A stretch of 64,000 bases of DNA, taken from NCBI GenBank assembly GCA_025937785.1, contig JAICQQ010000001.1:62001-126000 (forward strand). Direction: 5' to 3'. The position numbers and the translations under genes were made by a program. The notes beneath the pieces were generated by a model. The model searched no databases and was not told where the DNA came from. It saw only the letters and a program-made list of their open reading frames with translations. Shown one piece after another: positions 50,792 through 59,362 of the stretch; position 1 is the stretch's first letter; each line of letters opens with the position of its first letter. The stretch comes from Polyangiaceae bacterium. GTDB taxonomy: Bacteria; Myxococcota_A; Polyangia; Polyangiales; Polyangiaceae.

Positions 50792-51232
50792 TTAGCTGCC
50801 GCTTCGCAGCTGTTCTGCCAGCACGCGTGCGGAGCGCACACCGTAGAGGCCCGAACCATCGGGGGGTAGCCAGGGGCCGAGCGCGATCGACGCCAGCAGC
50901 GCGCCGAATTGGAAGCACGCGGCGCGCGTGGCTTCGGGCGCCGGGGTGACCTCCCATACGCAGGTGCAGCGCTCGCCGAGCCCGGCCATGCCATGGCTCT
51001 GATTCGCGAGCTCGGCGGGGTGGAGCTGAGCCCGGTCGCTGTCGTCGGCAAGGCGCGCGCGAAGGTCGAAGCTGCAGTCATCGTTGGCGCTGCGCATCCG
51101 CAGCGTTGCTTGGCGACCCGCGGCGTCCTGGGCGACGATCTGGAGCTCTGCCGAAAAGTAACGCGAAGCCTGTCCTACCAAGCGCTCGAGCTCGAGATGC
51201 GGGGTCGGTTGCTGGACAAACTGCAGGAACAT
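50792..51232 (-). CDS. Hypothetical protein
   Basis: 146 residues from ATG 51232. The chain alternates beta and helix: LELERLVGQASRYFSAELQIV, DDCSFDLRARLADDSDRAQL HP, then CTCVWEVTPAPEATRAACFQ and LLASIALGPWLPPDGSGLYG. There are no signal peptide, no membrane helix and no motif I know. It converges on amrS with seven bases between and is divergent from another small hypothetical gene at 51357. The similar general style of the two divergent proteins (single alpha/beta domain, one hydrophobic Trp/Leu patch) is noted, but they do not align convincingly. Confidence 0.55.
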   Translation of the reverse strand: MFLQFVQQPTPHLELERLVGQASRYFSAELQIVAQDAAGRQATLRMRSANDDCSFDLRARLADDSDRAQLHPAELANQSHGMAGLGERCTCVWEVTPAPEATRAACFQFGALLASIALGPWLPPDGSGLYGVRSARVLAEQLRSGS

Positions 51233-51356
51233 CCGGACCTTACAGTTCCGTTGTGGATGGAACTTTCTTGGGGAGTACGGGTTGTGAGCGGATGCTGAGT
51301 ATAGCCGCGGCGGTCGCAGAGTGCACCGGATACCGGAGTGAGGTTAAGGTCTCGGC

Positions 51357-51656
51357 ATGGAAGTCGTCGAAGGTGCTCGATTCACGCTCCGCTTGGATCG
51401 AGCGGAAGCTGCAAACGTCGCTTACCAGTTCGAGGTCGAGCTCGGCGGGGGCCGGCGTTCGGGCACCGTGTCGATCGAGCTCGCTGCTGGTGCCGTAGCG
51501 GTCGCGAGCGAGCCTGCGGTCCCCGAATGGTTGGAGAGCACTATCGTCGGACTGGTGCGCTCGCTTTGGCGTGCGCGGCGCGACCCGCAAACGGCAGCGC
51601 CCTGGCCACGGCGGCTCACGCGTTGGCGCCACCCGAATGGAGCGCAGGTCCGATGA
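51357..51656 (+). CDS. Small hypothetical protein coupled to SAM hydrolase
   Basis: 99 residues. A short beta domain (FTLRLDRAEAANVAYQFEVE, GTVSIELAAGAVAVASEPAV) is followed by a helix (LESTIVGLVRSLWRARRDPQ) and a basic tail. Its stop TGA overlaps the ATG of the SAM hydrolase gene (ATGA, 4 bases), so both are translated from one message. No motif recognised. An adaptor or unrelated small protein cannot be distinguished. Confidence 0.62.
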   Translation: MEVVEGARFTLRLDRAEAANVAYQFEVELGGGRRSGTVSIELAAGAVAVASEPAVPEWLESTIVGLVRSLWRARRDPQTAAPWPRRLTRWRHPNGAQVR

Positions 51657-52480
51657 CTCCGAGCGGGATCGTCACCCTGCTGACGGATTTTGGTTTGACG
51701 GACCCGTACGTCGGCGTGATGAAGGGAGCGATCTTGGCGCGCTTTCGGCAGGCGACGCTGGTGGATCTGACCCACGACATTCCGCCGCAAGACATCGCCG
51801 GGGCCGGCTTCTGGATCGAACGCAGCTACCGGTGGTTTCCCGAAGGCACCGTGCACCTGGTCGTCGTCGATCCGGGGGTGGGAGGCGGTCGCGAGGCACT
51901 CGCGCTCGAGGTGGATAAGCACCTGTTCGTCGGGCCCGACAACGGGGTGTTCACGGCCGTGCTCGGGCACCCCGGACCCAAGCGGGCGCATCGCATCGAG
52001 GCCGAGCGGCTCGGGATCGAGCGGCTCAGCGCTACCTTTCATGGCCGCGACCTATTCGGGCCAGCCGCGGCGGTGCTGGCGGGGTCGAGCGCCGGCGGCC
52101 TCGAGCTTCTCGGTCCCAGTCGCGAGCCACCCGCCGCGTTCGTGCGCGAGGAGGCGCCCGCGAGCACCCGCGACGGCGTGCACGGCCGCATCCATGGGAG
52201 CATCCACGGCAGCACCAGTGGCTCGGTCGTGGTCACCGATCACTTCGGGAACCTGATCACTGACATTCCGTCGGCAGAGTTGCCGGCGGAGGGGCCCTGG
52301 CGCGTACGACTCGGGAGTCGCTCGCTGGCGGTGGTGCGCACCTACGCCGACGCGGAGCCGGGTCAGTGCGTGGCGCTGATTGGGTCGTTCGGTACGCTCG
52401 AACTCGCCGCGCGCAACGCGAGCGCTGCGGAGCTTCTCGGCGCTGGCCCCGGCGACCTGGTATCCATCGAAGCTGGCTGA
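51653..52480 (+). CDS. SAM hydrolase / SAM hydroxide adenosyltransferase (DUF62 family)
   Basis: 275 residues. The family hydrolyses S-adenosylmethionine to adenosine and methionine and is related to bacterial chlorinase and fluorinase. Signatures: VTLLTDFGLTDPYVGVMKGA, VDLTHDIPPQDIAGAGFWIE RSYRWFP, VHLVVVDPGVGGGREALALE and FVGPDNGVFT. In the C-terminal domain VVVTDHFGNLITDIP corresponds to the adenine-contact FGN.iTN. Just before it is an unusual HGRIHGSIHGSTSG stretch coded by an imperfect 15-base repeat (52175-52215). The ATG overlaps the preceding small gene. Hydrolase rather than halogenase is assumed from the common family role. Confidence 0.92.
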   Translation: MTPSGIVTLLTDFGLTDPYVGVMKGAILARFRQATLVDLTHDIPPQDIAGAGFWIERSYRWFPEGTVHLVVVDPGVGGGREALALEVDKHLFVGPDNGVFTAVLGHPGPKRAHRIEAERLGIERLSATFHGRDLFGPAAAVLAGSSAGGLELLGPSREPPAAFVREEAPASTRDGVHGRIHGSIHGSTSGSVVVTDHFGNLITDIPSAELPAEGPWRVRLGSRSLAVVRTYADAEPGQCVALIGSFGTLELAARNASAAELLGAGPGDLVSIEAG

Positions 52481-52492
52481 AGGGGGACACCG

Positions 52493-53107
52493 GTGGCCAT
52501 GGAGCCAACCTCGGTGTATTCTGAGCAGGTGCTCGACCTCGCAGAAATCCAGCCGGATGAACCCCGCCTCATCCGTCGCTCGGAGTACGAGCGTATGGTC
52601 GACCTGGGACTGTTCGAAGACGAACGCATCGAGCTACTCTACGGAGTCATCGTCAAAATGAGCCCACACGGTCCCGAACACGACTCTGCGCTTTCGCGAT
52701 TGACCGTGTTGTTGGTGAAGGCGTTGAGCGACGGCGCTAGTGTGCGGATCCAAAGCGCGTTTGCCGCATCGGATGGGTCTGAACCGGAACCAGACGTGTG
52801 TGTCGTTCCGCTGGGCGACTATGACGCCGCCCACCCAGCCACGGCGTGGCTGATCGTCGAAATCTCCAAATCGTCGCTGCTCAAGGATAGAGGACCGAAA
52901 GCGCGACTGTACGCGGAGTCGGGAGTTTCGGAGTACTGGGTCGTGAACTTGGTGGATGGGCTCGTCGAAGTGCACACGACGCCGCGCGGTGGGCTGTATC
53001 GGACGATCACACGCTACGGACTCGATGACGTGGTCCGCAGCGAGCGTTTCCCCGCCCTCGAGATCCCGGTATCCGCCGTCCTGAAGCCAACGCCCACAAC
53101 CGGCTGA
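52493..53107 (+). CDS. Uma2-family PD-(D/E)xK nuclease-like protein
   Basis: 204 residues from GTG 52493, with AGGGGGA seven bases ahead; ATG 52499 is the alternative. The Uma2 pattern is clear: EDERIELLYGVIVKMSPHGP EH, then the acidic PEPDVCVVP, the core WLIVEISKSSLLKDRGPKARLYAESGVSEYWVVNL split by the conserved D-R-G-K-Y, and VEVHTTP. Such genes are common in multiple copies in cyanobacteria and myxobacteria. The fold is that of restriction endonucleases, but a biological role has not been established as far as I know. It begins 12 bases after the SAM hydrolase gene. Confidence 0.88.
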   Translation: MAMEPTSVYSEQVLDLAEIQPDEPRLIRRSEYERMVDLGLFEDERIELLYGVIVKMSPHGPEHDSALSRLTVLLVKALSDGASVRIQSAFAASDGSEPEPDVCVVPLGDYDAAHPATAWLIVEISKSSLLKDRGPKARLYAESGVSEYWVVNLVDGLVEVHTTPRGGLYRTITRYGLDDVVRSERFPALEIPVSAVLKPTPTTG

Positions 53108-53174
53108 AACACCCCGCACCGAGTTTCCTTGGGTGACCCCGCGGGGCTAGCGCCCGCTCCCGAGGTCGAGCAAG

Positions 53175-56036
53175 ATGGGTGGGATGAAGCGTCTGGTTTG
53201 GGCGGGCTTGCTACTGTTGGGGGCGAGCTGTGAGAAGACGGGCGCCGCGCCCCCGGCCACGCCGACGGCAGCGCAGCGCGCACGGGCGCCGGCGTCACCC
53301 GCCGAACGCCTGAGGCAAGCGCTCGAGCTCGAGCGCACGTCGCAGTACGACGAGGCTCGCACCGCGTTCAGCGGGCTCGCGGACAGCAGCGTCAAGGGGG
53401 CGGCAGCGCTCGGTCTCGCGCGTGTCGAGGTGATCAGCGGGCGCTACGACGAGGCAGTACAGGCGGCACGGCGGGCGCGCGAGCTGGACTCGGCGCTCGC
53501 GCGGGAAGCGGCGTTCACCGAAGCGAGCGCGCTGCGCGCGAAGGGTGACCTCGAGGGCGCGGAGCGAGTCCTGCAGGAGCCGGCAAAGGAACCTGGCGCG
53601 CGCCAGGCGCGGCTGCTGCTCGGAGAGATCTTGATCGAGCGCGGTCAGCGCGACGCGGCGGAGCCGGTGCTGATGACGCTGATCGAGGACTACAACGCTG
53701 ACCGCATCGTCGAGACCGACGCAGAGGGGCTGGCGCTGGTAGGGCGCGCGGCGCACCTGCTGCGATCGCCGCGCGACGCAAACGACGCCTTCAATGCGGC
53801 GGAGAGCGCCGGCGCCAAGCACCTTGCAATGCTGCTCTGGCGCGCCGAGTTGTTCCTCGAGAAGCACGATCCGGGTCACGCAGAAGAGGTGGTGCGCGAG
53901 GCGCTGGAAGTGGCTCCGAACCACCCCGATGCCCTGATCTGGCTGGCCCGCGTGCGGCTGGAGCAGGCCTACGATTTCGACGACGCCGATCGGCTCGCGC
54001 GGCGCGCGCTGGCCGTCAACCCGAAGCATCCGAGCGCGCGCACCGTGCTCGCCGGCATTGCGCTGCGCGACATGGAGTTAGAAACGGCGGCGCACGAGGT
54101 CGACCTCGGCTTGCAAGGACGGCCAGACGACCTCGAGTTGCTCAGCATGCGTGCTGCCGAGCGCTTCCTGGCCGACGACGTGCGTGGCTTCGGCGCGGCG
54201 ACGCAGGCGGTCCTCGCGCGCAACCACGGCTATTCGCGGGTCTATCAGATCGTCGGCGAGTACGCGGAATGGGAGCACCGCTACACCGACATCGTGAACA
54301 TGATGGAAGAGGCCGTGCGTATCGATCCAGGTGACGCCAACGCCCACGCCGCCCTCGGCCTGAACTTGATCCGTGCGGGGGACGAAGACGCCGGCGTGGT
54401 GTCGCTGCGCACCGCGTTCGACCTCGATCCCTTCAACGTGCGCGTGTTCAACACGCTGAACCTGTACGAGAAGGCGATCCAGCAAGACTACGTCAGCGTC
54501 GAGCGCGGCAAGTTTCGAATCCGTTACCCAAAGGCAGAAAAAGACCTTTTAGATCGATATGTTCCAGAGCTGCTTCAGCGCGCGCACGCCAAGATGGTGG
54601 GCCACTACGGCCTGGAACCCGAAACGCCGATCGGCATCGAGCTGTACGCGACCCGCGAGCACTTTGCGGTGCGCACCAGCGGCCTGCCGCGCACGGCGAT
54701 TCAGGGCGTATGCTTCGGCCGCACGCTCGCGAGCATGGGTCTCGCCGAAGAGAAGTTCAATCTTGGCATGACGTTGTGGCACGAGCTTGCGCACGTGTTT
54801 CACATACAGCTGTCGAAGTATCATGTACCGCGCTGGTTCACCGAAGGATTGGCAGAGTACGAAACGCTGGCGGAACGCAGCGAATGGTCGCGCGAGCTCG
54901 ACCCCAACTTGTTCGAAGCGCTCAGGGAGAACCGCGTGCCCGAAGTGCAAGCGATGTCGCGCGCATTCACGCGTGCCGAACAGATGAGCGACGTGGCGAC
55001 AGCGTACTACGCGTCGAGCAAGATCTTGACGATGATGGTCCAAGAGTACGGGATGCCCAAGATGCGCGGTATGCTGGAAGGGTGGGGCGAGGGTAAACGC
55101 ACACCAGCCATCTTCGATGGGGTGCTCGGCATGACGCCGAGCGCGTTCGACGCCGCGTTCCGCCAGCACACCCACAAGGCACTTGGTCGCTATCAGAAGC
55201 AATTCGTCCCGAAGTTGCGCGCCGAACCGATCGACAGGGTCGAAGCAGCCCGCAAGCGGGCGCCGAACGATCCTGACGTGCTGCTGCGACTCGCGCGCGC
55301 GGCGTGGGAAGCAGGCGACGCAGACCAGACGGCGGCACTGCTCGAGAAAGTGCTCGCCGCTCGCCCGGACGTCCCGGACGCCGTGTACTTGGCAGGACAG
55401 GTGGCGCTGCAGCGGCGACAGGCGGACGTCGCGCTGGGCCAGGCGCAGCGCCTCGTCAAGTTGGGCCACGACGGCTACTGGACCCAGGTGATGCTCGGAG
55501 AAGCCTTGGGCGCCCAGAAGCAGACCGCTGGGGCGAAGCAGGCGCTCGAAGCGGCGCATGCGTTCGATCCGACTCAGGCCGAACCGCTCTTGGCGCTGTC
55601 GCGCCTCGCGCGTGCCAGCGGCGACGTGGACGCCGAGATTGCGGTGCTCTCCAAGTTGGGCAAGCTCGAACAACATGGCGCCGGCTTGTTTGCACGCTTG
55701 TTCGAGCTGTTGACGCTCAAGGGTCGCACGCAGGAAATCGTCGCGCTCGGTGAGACGGCGCTGTGGGCCGACGTGTCCAACTTCGACGTGCACTATCTGC
55801 TCGCCATGGCCCTCGAGAAGACCGGTCAGTCGAAGCGCGCGCTGTTCGAGCTCGAGAGTGCCGTGCTGTGTGAGGCACCGCCACCCCAAAAGGCTCTCGC
55901 GCATAACGCGTTGATGAAGGCCTATCAGCGCGCCGGTCAGGCGGGGAAAGCGCGGGAGCAACAAGCGCGTCTGCGCGAGCTCGAGAACGCAGCTCCCCCG
56001 GCGCCGCCGCCCGGGGCGCCCGCGGGCGAGCCGTAG
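53175..56036 (+). CDS. TPR-flanked HExxH metalloprotease-like lipoprotein
   Basis: 953 residues. Lipoprotein signal KRLVWAGLLLLGASCEKTG. Residues of about 40-430 are a TPR superhelix (YDEARTAFSGLADSSVKGAA, ALEVAPNHPDALIWLARVRL, RIDPGDANAHAALGLNL). The peptidase-MA-type gluzincin domain at about 440-680 has MTLWHELAHVFHIQLSKYHV and the third ligand in PRWFTEGLAEYE. A second TPR superhelix runs from about 700 to 930, with a Pro/Ala tail. Zinc ligands are complete, so it may be an active surface peptidase presented between two protein-interaction arrays. The start could also be ATG 53184. The stop directly abuts the stop of the convergent regulator gene (TAGCTA). Confidence 0.9.
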   Translation: MGGMKRLVWAGLLLLGASCEKTGAAPPATPTAAQRARAPASPAERLRQALELERTSQYDEARTAFSGLADSSVKGAAALGLARVEVISGRYDEAVQAARRARELDSALAREAAFTEASALRAKGDLEGAERVLQEPAKEPGARQARLLLGEILIERGQRDAAEPVLMTLIEDYNADRIVETDAEGLALVGRAAHLLRSPRDANDAFNAAESAGAKHLAMLLWRAELFLEKHDPGHAEEVVREALEVAPNHPDALIWLARVRLEQAYDFDDADRLARRALAVNPKHPSARTVLAGIALRDMELETAAHEVDLGLQGRPDDLELLSMRAAERFLADDVRGFGAATQAVLARNHGYSRVYQIVGEYAEWEHRYTDIVNMMEEAVRIDPGDANAHAALGLNLIRAGDEDAGVVSLRTAFDLDPFNVRVFNTLNLYEKAIQQDYVSVERGKFRIRYPKAEKDLLDRYVPELLQRAHAKMVGHYGLEPETPIGIELYATREHFAVRTSGLPRTAIQGVCFGRTLASMGLAEEKFNLGMTLWHELAHVFHIQLSKYHVPRWFTEGLAEYETLAERSEWSRELDPNLFEALRENRVPEVQAMSRAFTRAEQMSDVATAYYASSKILTMMVQEYGMPKMRGMLEGWGEGKRTPAIFDGVLGMTPSAFDAAFRQHTHKALGRYQKQFVPKLRAEPIDRVEAARKRAPNDPDVLLRLARAAWEAGDADQTAALLEKVLAARPDVPDAVYLAGQVALQRRQADVALGQAQRLVKLGHDGYWTQVMLGEALGAQKQTAGAKQALEAAHAFDPTQAEPLLALSRLARASGDVDAEIAVLSKLGKLEQHGAGLFARLFELLTLKGRTQEIVALGETALWADVSNFDVHYLLAMALEKTGQSKRALFELESAVLCEAPPPQKALAHNALMKAYQRAGQAGKAREQQARLRELENAAPPAPPPGAPAGEP

Positions 56037-57413
56037 CTACTCCTCCTCCTTGCTGCTCTTGCGCAGGCCGAGCGCCCTGGCCTTCTTGTAGAGGTGGCTG
56101 CGCTCGAGCCCCAGCGCGCGCGCGGTTGCGGCCATCTGGCCCGCGTGGTGTGTCAGCGCCTCTTCCAGGATCGTGCGTTCGGCTTCTTCCGCGAGCACGC
56201 GGAACGGCACTCCAGGTCTGAACAAGCCGGCGGCGCTTGGAGCGTGGCTCATGCCGAGCGCCTGGCTCACGTCGGTCCCAGTGATGGTGTCGTCTGCACC
56301 GAGGATCACCAGCCGCTCGATCAGGTTCTTGAGCTCACGCACGTTCCCGGGAAAAGCGTGCGCCGTGAGCACCTGCATCCCCTCTTCGGAGAGTTTCACT
56401 TCGGGTCGGTTGTTCGCCTGCGCGGCTTGCGTCAGGAAGTTCCGCGCCAACAGCGGGATGTCTTCGCGCCGCGCGCGCAATGGGGGTACCGCAAGCGGCA
56501 AGACGTTGAGGCGATCGTAGAGGTCCGGGCGAAACGAACCTTCCGTCATCGACTGCGTCAGGTCACGGTTCGTGGCAGCCACGACGCGCACGTCCGTCTT
56601 GAGCGTTTCGCTGCCGCCGACCCGTTCGAACTCGTGCTCTTGCAAGACGCGGAGCAGCTTCGCCTGCATATCGAGCGGCATGTCGCCGACCTCGTCCAGA
56701 AAGATGGTGCCGCGCGCCGCCCGCTCGAACTTCCCGCGCCGTTGCTTGGTCGCGCCCGTGAAGGCGCCACCTTCGTGTCCGAATAGCTCCGACTCGATCA
56801 GCTCCTTCGGGACCGCGGCACAATTGAGCTTCTCCAGCGGCCCTTCGGCCCGGGGCGATGCCCGATGAATCGCGCGTGCCACCAGCTCTTTACCGGTGCC
56901 GCGCTCGCCGGTGACGAGCACGCTGGCAGAGGCGCGAGCGGCGCGGCCGACCTGGTCTCGGAGCGCAATCATGGCTCTGCTTTCCCCCAGCAGTTCGTCG
57001 AAGTAGCCCGCGGCGACGCGCAGCTCCTGAGCTTCGCGTTCCGCACGGGTGAGTCTCAGAGCGTTGTCCATGACCAACAGCAAACGATCGGTCGAAAGCG
57101 GCTTCTCGAGGAAGTCGATCGCTCCCAACTTGGTGGCGCGCACGGCTGCATCGACCGTCGCGTGTCCGCTCATCATGATCACGACGGCGTCGTTCCCCGA
57201 TTCGCGCAGGCGAGCGAGCAGATCGACACCGTCTCCGTCGGGTAGGGCTACGTCGAGCAGGATCAGGTCGTAGCTGTTCTTGGTGGCGCGTTCCTGAGCC
57301 AGTTGAACGCCCCCCGCCACGTCGACTGCATACCCTTCCAAACGCAGCGCCGTCTTCAGGGTAGTCAGGATCGACGGCTCGTCGTCGACGACGAGTACTT
57401 GCGCAACTGCCAT
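56037..57413 (-). CDS. NtrC-type sigma-54-dependent response regulator
   Basis: 458 residues from ATG 57413. Receiver domain at 1-120 with LVVDDEPSILTTLKTAL, the phospho-Asp in LILLDVALPDGDG, and IMMSGH and FLEKP. The AAA+ domain has Walker A GERGTGKELVARAIH, the sigma-54 contact loop GAFTGAT, Walker B GTIFLDEVGDMP and the Arg-finger region FRPDLYDRLNVLP. The C-terminal Fis-type helix-turn-helix is LEEALTHHAGQMAATARALG LERSHLYKKARALG. It activates genes from -24/-12 promoters after phosphorylation. No histidine kinase is adjacent, so the partner is unlinked. In myxobacteria such regulators are numerous and often control development. Confidence 0.95.
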   Translation of the reverse strand: MAVAQVLVVDDEPSILTTLKTALRLEGYAVDVAGGVQLAQERATKNSYDLILLDVALPDGDGVDLLARLRESGNDAVVIMMSGHATVDAAVRATKLGAIDFLEKPLSTDRLLLVMDNALRLTRAEREAQELRVAAGYFDELLGESRAMIALRDQVGRAARASASVLVTGERGTGKELVARAIHRASPRAEGPLEKLNCAAVPKELIESELFGHEGGAFTGATKQRRGKFERAARGTIFLDEVGDMPLDMQAKLLRVLQEHEFERVGGSETLKTDVRVVAATNRDLTQSMTEGSFRPDLYDRLNVLPLAVPPLRARREDIPLLARNFLTQAAQANNRPEVKLSEEGMQVLTAHAFPGNVRELKNLIERLVILGADDTITGTDVSQALGMSHAPSAAGLFRPGVPFRVLAEEAERTILEEALTHHAGQMAATARALGLERSHLYKKARALGLRKSSKEEE

Positions 57414-57641
57414 GGTCGCGACGGTAGCGAGCCTCCCTTCACGCGCCAAGCACGCAGTGCGTTCCCCTACCAGGAAATCTTACTTGGGGACGCGGCAGAG
57501 CCTGGGAGTTTCCGTGAACGCGGTTTTCTTCCGCGCCGCGCACGAGAACCATGCCGCCAGCCGCGTCCGAGCGGGATCCGCCTTGTCGGAACGCCTGGAT
57601 TGTGAGTCGGGCTGGCGTCGATTAGGCTTGAGCTCGAGTCG

Positions 57642-59327
57642 ATGAACGCACCGAAGGCAGCCGCGACCGGAAATCTCGCGAAAACGCCCGTCCCCGAACT
57701 TTTGGTCTACGCTTTGGACCGCTCGCTCGAGGGGACGCTGGTGCTGGAGGAGACGGACGGCAAGAAGAGCGCGATCTATTTTCAGAACGGGGCGCCCGCC
57801 AAGGTCAAGACCGCGGACCCAGTCGCTTATCTCGGGCAAGTTCTGGTGGAGCAGGGCAGCATCACTCAGGAGGTCTACCAGCGCACCCTGAGCAAAGTTT
57901 CGGGGACACGCCAGCTCTTCGGTGAGGTGCTTTTGGCGGAGCAAGCGCTCAAGAACCACGACTTGCTCGAAGGGCTGCGTGAACAAATCATCCAGAAGGT
58001 CAGCCATCTCTTCAAGCTGCCGGGTGCGACGGTGTTCGGTTTCTACTCCGCCACCGACTTTCTGGCACGTTGGGGCGGGCCGCCGACTCGGGTCAAGCCG
58101 CTCCCGCTTTTGTGGCGCGGCCTTCGGCTGTTTACCGACGACGTCAAGGTCGACACCCTGATCGCGCGCATCGGTGAACGGCAGCTGAAGCTCTACATGG
58201 ATGCGCCGATCGGCCGCTTCAAGTTGACTCCGCAAGAACGAGGCGTGGTGGATGTAATCCGCGGGCGTCCGACGACGCTTTCCGTGTTGTTCAAGTCGGG
58301 GCTCGGGCACGAGGGCTTGGTCAAGCGAGTGGTCTACGCCCTTGCTTTGACTCGCCAACTCGATTTCGGCGTCCCGGGTGTCGAACCCGTGGGCTTGGAA
58401 GAAGCACCCTCTTCTGCACGATTGCCGGTGTACGATCCGGGTGCCGCCGGTGAAAGAACCAGCCGGCCTTCGTTCAGCCATCGATCGATCGTGCCCAGTC
58501 AAGCTGACTCTCCACCGGTGCCAATATCGCAGCCCGTCTCCCGTCCGAGTCCGAGCGCGCGCACGCTCTCGCTTCCGCCGCCCAGCCCGGTGTTGAGTGC
58601 CGAGCACCAGGCACTACAGGCGGAGATCGAGCGCCGTGCCGCCGCCGAGGGCGAGGACTACTATCAGGTGCTGGGGCTACCGAGGGACACGCCGAGCTCT
58701 GCCATTCAAGCGGCGTTCTTCCAGCTGGCGAAGGTCTGGCATCCGGACCGGCTGCCCACGGAGCTCGCGCACCTTCGCGATCTGAGTACCAAGGTGTTCG
58801 CACGCATGAGCGAAGCCCACCAGCTGCTGTCCGAGGCTACCCGGCGCAAAGAGTACGACCAGCTACTGGCGCAGGGGGCGGGCAGCGCTGAAGAGCAAGA
58901 GCAGGTTGCCAAGGTCATGCGCGCGGTCGGTGCCTTCCAGCGCGCGGAGGTGTTGCTGAAGCGGCGTGACCTGGCCGGCGCAGAGCGGGAGGCGTTGGAC
59001 GCCATGAACGGCGATCCGGAGCAGGCCGAGTACAAGGCACTCTACGCGTGGGTGTGCGCCCAGTCCCCGCGCGAAAACTACGATGATCTCGTCAGCCTGT
59101 TGGATCAAGCGCTCAAGTTGGAACCCAACAATCAGCGCGCGCTTTGGTACCGCGGTCAGCTCCACGTGCGGCTCGGAAACTCGGCACGAGCGATCCGCGA
59201 CTTCAAGACGCTGCTCGAAGTAAACCCGAAGCATCTCGACGCACAACGCGAGGTGCGCTTGCACGAAATGCGGCGTTCGGTCCCGAAGGAAGAGAAGGGA
59301 CTGCTGGGCAAATGGTTCAAACGTTGA
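57642..59327 (+). CDS. DUF4388-J domain-TPR fusion protein
   Basis: 561 residues. DUF4388 at about 8-130 (GNLAKTPVPELLVYALDRSL EGTLVLEE, KKSAIYFQNGAPAKVKTADP). A helical middle region to about 245 is followed by a Pro/Ser linker. A J domain at about 340-405 reads DYYQVLGLPRDTPSSAIQAA FFQLAKVWHPDRLP with intact HPD, so it can stimulate an Hsp70. At least two TPRs come last (AEVLLKRRDLAGAEREALDA, LDQALKLEPNNQRALWYRGQ). The combination suggests a regulated co-chaperone whose client or location is set by DUF4388 and TPR; that is inference. The 228 bases upstream, shared with the divergent sigma-54 regulator, show no clear promoter. Confidence 0.88.
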   Translation: MNAPKAAATGNLAKTPVPELLVYALDRSLEGTLVLEETDGKKSAIYFQNGAPAKVKTADPVAYLGQVLVEQGSITQEVYQRTLSKVSGTRQLFGEVLLAEQALKNHDLLEGLREQIIQKVSHLFKLPGATVFGFYSATDFLARWGGPPTRVKPLPLLWRGLRLFTDDVKVDTLIARIGERQLKLYMDAPIGRFKLTPQERGVVDVIRGRPTTLSVLFKSGLGHEGLVKRVVYALALTRQLDFGVPGVEPVGLEEAPSSARLPVYDPGAAGERTSRPSFSHRSIVPSQADSPPVPISQPVSRPSPSARTLSLPPPSPVLSAEHQALQAEIERRAAAEGEDYYQVLGLPRDTPSSAIQAAFFQLAKVWHPDRLPTELAHLRDLSTKVFARMSEAHQLLSEATRRKEYDQLLAQGAGSAEEQEQVAKVMRAVGAFQRAEVLLKRRDLAGAEREALDAMNGDPEQAEYKALYAWVCAQSPRENYDDLVSLLDQALKLEPNNQRALWYRGQLHVRLGNSARAIRDFKTLLEVNPKHLDAQREVRLHEMRRSVPKEEKGLLGKWFKR

Positions 59328-59362
59328 CCGGTTTTGCCGACCTCCACCCGCGCGGCGAAGCT

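Noticed and set aside
56034-56039. TAGCTA shared by two convergent stop codons as a special site
   Set aside because: The genes simply abut; adjacent stops in a palindrome are expected by chance and no further structure is present.
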